Source: Haliea sp.
Lineage (GTDB): Bacteria; Pseudomonadota; Gammaproteobacteria; Pseudomonadales; Halieaceae
Reading direction: 5' to 3'
Assembly (NCBI GenBank): GCA_009937575.1
Contig: JAACFI010000006.1
Coordinates: 1 to 36,989, forward strand
Length of the DNA stretch: 36,989 nucleotides
Part shown: positions 32,859 through 36,989 of the stretch, piece after piece
How positions within the stretch are numbered: the first letter of the stretch is position 1
Layout of the letters: each line of letters starts with the position of its first letter
Position numbers and translations under genes: made by a program
The notes under the pieces: model-generated
Told to the model about the DNA's origin: nothing
The model's input: the letters and a program-made list of their open reading frames with translations, nothing else
Databases searched by the model: none

Positions 32859-34473
32859 CCCTGGCCTCCTCCTGGATCTGGCGCAGGTGCTGCTCGCCGT
32901 TGAAACTCTCGGCATAGATCTTGTAGATATCCTCGGTACCGGAGGGCCGGGCAGCAAACCAGCCGTTGGCGGTACACACCTTGAGGCCGCCGATAGCCGC
33001 ACCATTGGCCGGGGCGTGGGTCAGCTTGGCCGTAATCGCCTCCCCTGCCAGGCTGTCGGCGGTTACCTGCTCCGGTGACAGGGCGGCGAGCCTGGCCTTC
33101 TGTTCCCGGTTCGCGGGGGCGTCGACCCGGTCGTATACCGGATCGCCGTACCGCTCGACAAGTTGCCGATAGTGTTCCGCGGGATCGCTGCCGGTGACCG
33201 CGGTAATTTCACAGGCCAGCAGGCACAGGATGATACCGTCCTTGTCGGTGCTCCAGACCGTGCCATCCTTGCGCAGGAAGGACGCGCCGGCGGACTCCTC
33301 GCCGCCGAATCCATAGGAACCGTCCAGCAGGCCCGGCACAAACCACTTGAAGCCCACCGGCACTTCCTGCAGTTTCCGGGCCAGGCCCGCCGCCACCCTG
33401 TCGATCATGGAGGAACTCACCAGTGTCTTGCCCACCCCCGCATCGGCGCGCCACTGCCCGCGATGACTGAAAAGGTACTGGATAGCCACCGCCAGGTAGT
33501 GGTTGGGATTGAGGAGCCCGGCACCGCGGGTGACGATTCCGTGGCGGTCATAGTCCGGGTCGTTGCCAAAGGCAATATCGTACTGGTCCCGCAGCTCGAT
33601 CAGGCTGGCCATGGCCCAGGGCGAGGAGCAGTCCATGCGCACCTTGCCGTCACGGTCCACGGTCATGAAGCTGAAGCGGTGATCCACCAGGTCGTTGCGC
33701 ACCGTGAGGTCCAAGCCGTAGCGGCCGGCAATCGCCTCCCAGTAGCGCAGGCCCGAGCCCCCCATGGCATCGGCGCAGATCTTTAGGCCGGAACCGGCAA
33801 TCGCCTGCATATCGACCACGTCCTGCAGGTCTTCCACGTAGGGCGTCATGTAGTCGTAGGCGATGGTGGTGTCGGCCGCGAGGGCCTCGCTGTAGGACAG
33901 CGCCGGGGCGCTGACACCACCGACTGACAGCAATCCATTGGCGCGCGCCGCAATCCAACCAGTGGCGTCAGAATCCGCCGGCCCGCCGTTGGGCGGGTTG
34001 TACTTGAAGCCGCCGTTATCCGGCGGGTTGTGGGAGGGGGTGATCACCACGCCGTCGGCCAGTCCCTCTGAACGGTCGCGGTTGTAACAGAGTATCGCGT
34101 GGGAGATCACCGGGGTCGGTGTATAACCGCCCTGCCCCTCGATCATTACCGTCACCCCCCGGTTGGCGAACACCCGCAGGGCCGACATCTCCGCGGGAGT
34201 GGACAGGGCATGTGTGTCCTTGCCCATGAACACGGGCCCGGTGATCCCCTGTTCCTGTCGGTAATCGCAGATCGCCTCTGTGATCGCCAGGATATGCGCC
34301 TCGTTGAAACTGGTATTGAGGGAACTGCCCCGGTGGCCGGAAGTCCCGAAGCTGACTTTCTGGTCCGGGTTGTCCACGTCCGGGCGCCCCTCGTAGTAGC
34401 GACTGACCAGTTCGGCCACATCCGTCAGTGACTCCGGCGCAACCGGTTTTCCGGCGTTGGGATGAGCATCCAT
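32833..34473 (-). CDS. pgm: Phosphoglucomutase (alpha-D-glucose 1-phosphate)
   Basis: This 546-aa enzyme interconverts glucose 1- and 6-phosphate, feeding glycogen, trehalose and surface polysaccharide synthesis. Motifs are SFGTSGHRG (about 41-49), the phosphoserine loop ITPSHNP with Ser147, a metal loop ([11 protein letters not shown]), the sugar-specificity loop ([11 protein letters not shown]) and the phosphate-binding RPSGTED near the end. Length matches the single-domain-order E. coli Pgm type. The ATG at 34473 fits the family N-terminus and has a moderate AGGT upstream. Confidence 0.95.
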   Translation of the reverse strand: MDAHPNAGKPVAPESLTDVAELVSRYYEGRPDVDNPDQKVSFGTSGHRGSSLNTSFNEAHILAITEAICDYRQEQGITGPVFMGKDTHALSTPAEMSALRVFANRGVTVMIEGQGGYTPTPVISHAILCYNRDRSEGLADGVVITPSHNPPDNGGFKYNPPNGGPADSDATGWIAARANGLLSVGGVSAPALSYSEALAADTTIAYDYMTPYVEDLQDVVDMQAIAGSGLKICADAMGGSGLRYWEAIAGRYGLDLTVRNDLVDHRFSFMTVDRDGKVRMDCSSPWAMASLIELRDQYDIAFGNDPDYDRHGIVTRGAGLLNPNHYLAVAIQYLFSHRGQWRADAGVGKTLVSSSMIDRVAAGLARKLQEVPVGFKWFVPGLLDGSYGFGGEESAGASFLRKDGTVWSTDKDGIILCLLACEITAVTGSDPAEHYRQLVERYGDPVYDRVDAPANREQKARLAALSPEQVTADSLAGEAITAKLTHAPANGAAIGGLKVCTANGWFAARPSGTEDIYKIYAESFNGEQHLRQIQEEARAIVQAALG

Positions 34474-34691
34474 AAGCTGTTACCTGCGTTAATTCCCGGT
34501 AATTATGCGGGCAATCCCGACGTGCCGTCTACGCCGGAAGTGTCAACAACAACGTCACACGGCGGCGGCGCCTCGGCACGGGTCCAGCCCGACTGAGCGC
34601 AGCCCCCGGCGTCATGGAATTATCCCCAAGCTGTGCTAGGGTGTTATCAGCAGGCAGCCAACAATAAACGACAGGATATGGAGATTCGACC

Positions 34692-36599
34692 GTGAAACGT
34701 TTAAACCTCAGCGCGATGACGGCCGCCCTGGTCGTCGCAGTGGCCACGCCCCTGGCATTGGCACAGGATGCAACACCCTCGAAGGAACAGGTCTCCCGGG
34801 TACACGGCGGCAGCGAGTTTTCCCCTTACGCCGGGCGTTCCTTCCCGACCAGGGTATTGTTCGGCGACACCCACCTGCACACCGCCGTCTCGGTGGATGC
34901 AGGTACCATGAATCGCCTGGGCCAGGAAGACGCCTACCGTTTTGCCCGCGGCGAGGAGGTAGTTTCCACCGGCGGCCTGCGCGCCAAGCTGTCGCGGCCA
35001 CTCGACTGGCTGGTAATCTCTGATCACGCGGAAATGTACGGGCTGATGCCCAAACTGCTGACCGGCGATCCCGATATCCTGGCCACCGAGCAGGGTGGTC
35101 GCTGGTACAAGGAACTCAAGAGCGGGGACCGGGAGCGTATCTTCAATACTGCCATGGAGATCGTCGCCGCGCTGCAGAAACCGGACCCGCCCTTCCGCAG
35201 TGACCGACTGGTGCGTGACGCGTGGCGGGAATACACCGCACTGGCGGACCGCTACAACGAACCGGGCCGCTTCACTGCCATGATCGGCTACGAGTACACC
35301 ACCCGCGGGGGATTCAACCTGCACCGCAACGTGCTGTTCCGCGGCGATGCGGCCACTGCCAATCGCACCGTGCCCTTCTCCCAGTTCGACAGCCAGAACC
35401 CGGAGGACCTGTGGCGGGCCCTGGAAAAGTTCGAGAACAGCGCCGGCGCCGACGTGCTGGCGATCCCCCACAACGGCAACCTGTCCAATGGACTGATGTT
35501 TTCCGACAAAACCAATGCCGGCAAACCCCTGACGAAAGAGCTCGCCGACCTGCGATCACGCATCGAGCCGGTGGCCGAGGTCACCCAGATCAAGGGTGAT
35601 GGTGAAGCGCACCCCTTCCTGTCACCGAACGACGAGTTTGCCGACTACGAGACCTGGGACGCTGCTAACCTGGACGGCACCGAACTCAAGAAAAAGGAGA
35701 TGCTGCAATACGAGTACGCCCGTTCTGCCCTACGCAAGGGGCTGCAGCTCGAGAAGAAACTGGGCATCAACCCGTTCAAGTTCGGCATGATCGGCAGCAC
35801 CGACGCCCACACGTCACTGGCGGCGGTGGAGGAGGAAAACTTTTTCGGCAAGCACTCCGGTGTGGAGCCTGAAGTCGAACGCTACAAACACATGGTGATC
35901 AGGTCACCCCTGGATCCCGACCTCACCGTCTACGGCTGGCAGCAGGCATCCTCCGGCTACGCGGCGGTGTGGGCGACGGAAAATACCCGGGAGGCGATTT
36001 TCGACGCCATTGCCCGCAAGGAGGTTTACGCCACTACCGGTTCCAGGATACTCGTACGATTTTTTGGCGGCTGGGAGTTTACCGCGGACGACGCACTGTC
36101 ACGCCTGCCGGCGGGCGCCGGATATACCAAGGGCGTGCCCATGGGCAGCGACCTGAGAGCAGCCCCGAAAGGTAACAAGGCACCCAAATTCCTGGTGGCC
36201 GCCCAGAAAGACGCCTACAGCGGCAACCTGGACCGAATCCAGATCGTCAAAGGCTGGATGGACAGCAAGGGCAAGACCCACGAGAAAGTCTACGATGTGG
36301 TGTGGAGCGGCCAGCGTAAACCGGGTTCCAACGGCAAACTGCCGGCGGTGGGCAATACCGTCGACGTGGCCAATGCCACCTGGAGCAACAGCATCGGCTC
36401 CCCGGAACTTATCACCGTATGGACTGACCCGGATTTCGACCCGAAGCAGGCAGCTTTCTATTATGCCCGCGTGATCGAGATCCCCACGCCCCGCTGGACT
36501 GCCTACGAGGCCAAACGCTTTGGCGTGAAGATGCCTGACGATGTGCCCATGATCACCCAGGAGCGCGCCTACACCTCACCGATCTGGTACACGCCGTGA
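34692..36599 (+). CDS. DUF3604 family secreted protein (PHP-like metal centre)
   Basis: The 635-aa protein has a signal peptide (about 1-25) and the DUF3604 core. Metal-binding motifs resemble those of PHP hydrolases: LFGDTHLHTAVSVDAG (about 56-71), VISDHAEMYG, and IGSTDAHTSL late in the protein. Length fits the family. Function is unknown; a hydrolase is likely from the motifs. The GTG start at 34692 has GGAG about 10 nt upstream, and the signal peptide begins there. Confidence 0.9.
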   Translation: MKRLNLSAMTAALVVAVATPLALAQDATPSKEQVSRVHGGSEFSPYAGRSFPTRVLFGDTHLHTAVSVDAGTMNRLGQEDAYRFARGEEVVSTGGLRAKLSRPLDWLVISDHAEMYGLMPKLLTGDPDILATEQGGRWYKELKSGDRERIFNTAMEIVAALQKPDPPFRSDRLVRDAWREYTALADRYNEPGRFTAMIGYEYTTRGGFNLHRNVLFRGDAATANRTVPFSQFDSQNPEDLWRALEKFENSAGADVLAIPHNGNLSNGLMFSDKTNAGKPLTKELADLRSRIEPVAEVTQIKGDGEAHPFLSPNDEFADYETWDAANLDGTELKKKEMLQYEYARSALRKGLQLEKKLGINPFKFGMIGSTDAHTSLAAVEEENFFGKHSGVEPEVERYKHMVIRSPLDPDLTVYGWQQASSGYAAVWATENTREAIFDAIARKEVYATTGSRILVRFFGGWEFTADDALSRLPAGAGYTKGVPMGSDLRAAPKGNKAPKFLVAAQKDAYSGNLDRIQIVKGWMDSKGKTHEKVYDVVWSGQRKPGSNGKLPAVGNTVDVANATWSNSIGSPELITVWTDPDFDPKQAAFYYARVIEIPTPRWTAYEAKRFGVKMPDDVPMITQERAYTSPIWYTP

Positions 36600-36608
36600 G
36601 CGGAAGGT

Positions 36609-36989
36609 TCACCACATCGCCACCGGGTTGATGATCATCTGCACACTGCCCCGAACCCTGGCCTGACCCAGCACGAACATGAACTCACGCACTCCCTCGG
36701 CGGCGAGGCGGCCGGTGTTCATGGTCTCCAGGATGTAGATCCCGTTGTGCTTCAGCAGGATCACATGATCGAAGATGTCCTTGTCCCCCGGTTTCGGCGG
36801 TGAGGCGCCCAGCCCCCAGGTGTCGGCACCGACGGCAACGGGATTGAGACCGGCGAGATAAATCGCCGCGGCATTGTCGATACCGGGCTGCCCGGATCCC
36901 CAGGCCGCCGGGTCACTTTCGAATTTAGCGTCAGTCCAACCGGTGTGCAGGAGAATGATATCGCCCTCCCGAAACACGACACCCTGGGC
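36609..36989 (-). CDS. Cyclase/kynurenine formamidase family protein (5' end cut by window edge)
   Basis: The last 127 codons are present and stay open to the right edge. REGDIILLHTGWTD, GVGADTWGLG-like VAVGADTWGLG, and the C-terminal INPVAMW belong to the cyclase family (KynB-like, Mn/Zn metal-dependent amide or lactone hydrolases). The metal-binding HxGTHxDxPxH motif would lie upstream, outside the window. It converges with the DUF3604 gene with a 9-bp gap. A GTG at 36977 is only an internal candidate start. Confidence 0.82.
   Translation of the reverse strand, partial: AQGVVFREGDIILLHTGWTDAKFESDPAAWGSGQPGIDNAAAIYLAGLNPVAVGADTWGLGASPPKPGDKDIFDHVILLKHNGIYILETMNTGRLAAEGVREFMFVLGQARVRGSVQMIINPVAMW

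Noticed and set aside
34701-35471. 256-aa minus-strand frame opposite the DUF3604 gene
   Set aside because: Shadow of a gene with signal peptide and metal motifs.

Overview
The window is GC-rich, densely coded and reads as the chromosome of a free-living, probably marine or aquatic gammaproteobacterium able to respire nitrogen oxides. This rests on the split class II ribonucleotide reductase (NrdJa plus NrdJb, the Pseudomonas-type arrangement), FNR/Anr-type operators, a cytochrome cd1 nitrite reductase, a wax-ester synthase family enzyme and several sulfatases. I cannot fix the genus; the Halieaceae/Cellvibrionales area is only a guess. I see no tRNA, rRNA, CRISPR array, phage or intact insertion sequence.

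Layout. 1-3519: a D-aminoacylase-type amidohydrolase (cut by the left edge) diverges from a TonB-dependent receptor. 3593-6785: nrdJa-nrdJb on the minus strand; the promoter has an FNR box, a matching -10 and two NrdR boxes one 32-bp phase apart. A 60-bp near-perfect palindrome and the nirS terminator follow. 6786-10154: nirI-like regulator/electron-transfer protein and nirS, minus strand. 10279-10677: a secreted six-cysteine protein of unknown function, divergent from nirI. 10815-17492: a seven-gene plus-strand operon for an atypical heme-copper nitric oxide reductase. It encodes a 51-aa membrane peptide, a CuA subunit, catalytic subunit I without the oxidase tyrosine, a SCO/SenC copper chaperone, a cytochrome b - two [4Fe-4S] - MvhD-like fusion, a membrane-anchored unknown and a second heme-copper-like subunit that lacks the CuB His pair. 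17376-19125: a small opposing membrane protein, a TlpA-like lipoprotein and heme A synthase (ctaA).

19218-25555 is a minus-strand metabolic block: formylglycine sulfatase, FAD oxidase of the alkyl-DHAP synthase family, secreted alkylsulfatase-type metallo-beta-lactamase, short-chain dehydrogenase and a small secreted protein. 25800-36989 holds mostly unrelated single genes: an FNR-box-controlled methyltransferase, a serine beta-lactamase-like hydrolase, two small proteins, an LLM flavin oxidoreductase, a WS/DGAT acyltransferase, SRPBCC and CHAD proteins, phosphoglucomutase, a DUF3604 protein and a cyclase family protein cut by the right edge.

How it works together: FNR/Anr-type boxes sit at class II spacing before nirI, nirS, the NOR operon and nrdJ. 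The likely picture is one low-oxygen regulon that reduces nitrite to NO, removes NO with a CuA-type NOR, and makes deoxynucleotides by the oxygen-independent cobalamin route. SenC, TlpA and CtaA would mature the CuA and heme centres. The cytochrome b/Fe-S/MvhD fusion and the CuB-less paralogue inside the NOR operon are the least explained parts and the best candidates for an undescribed electron-transfer module.
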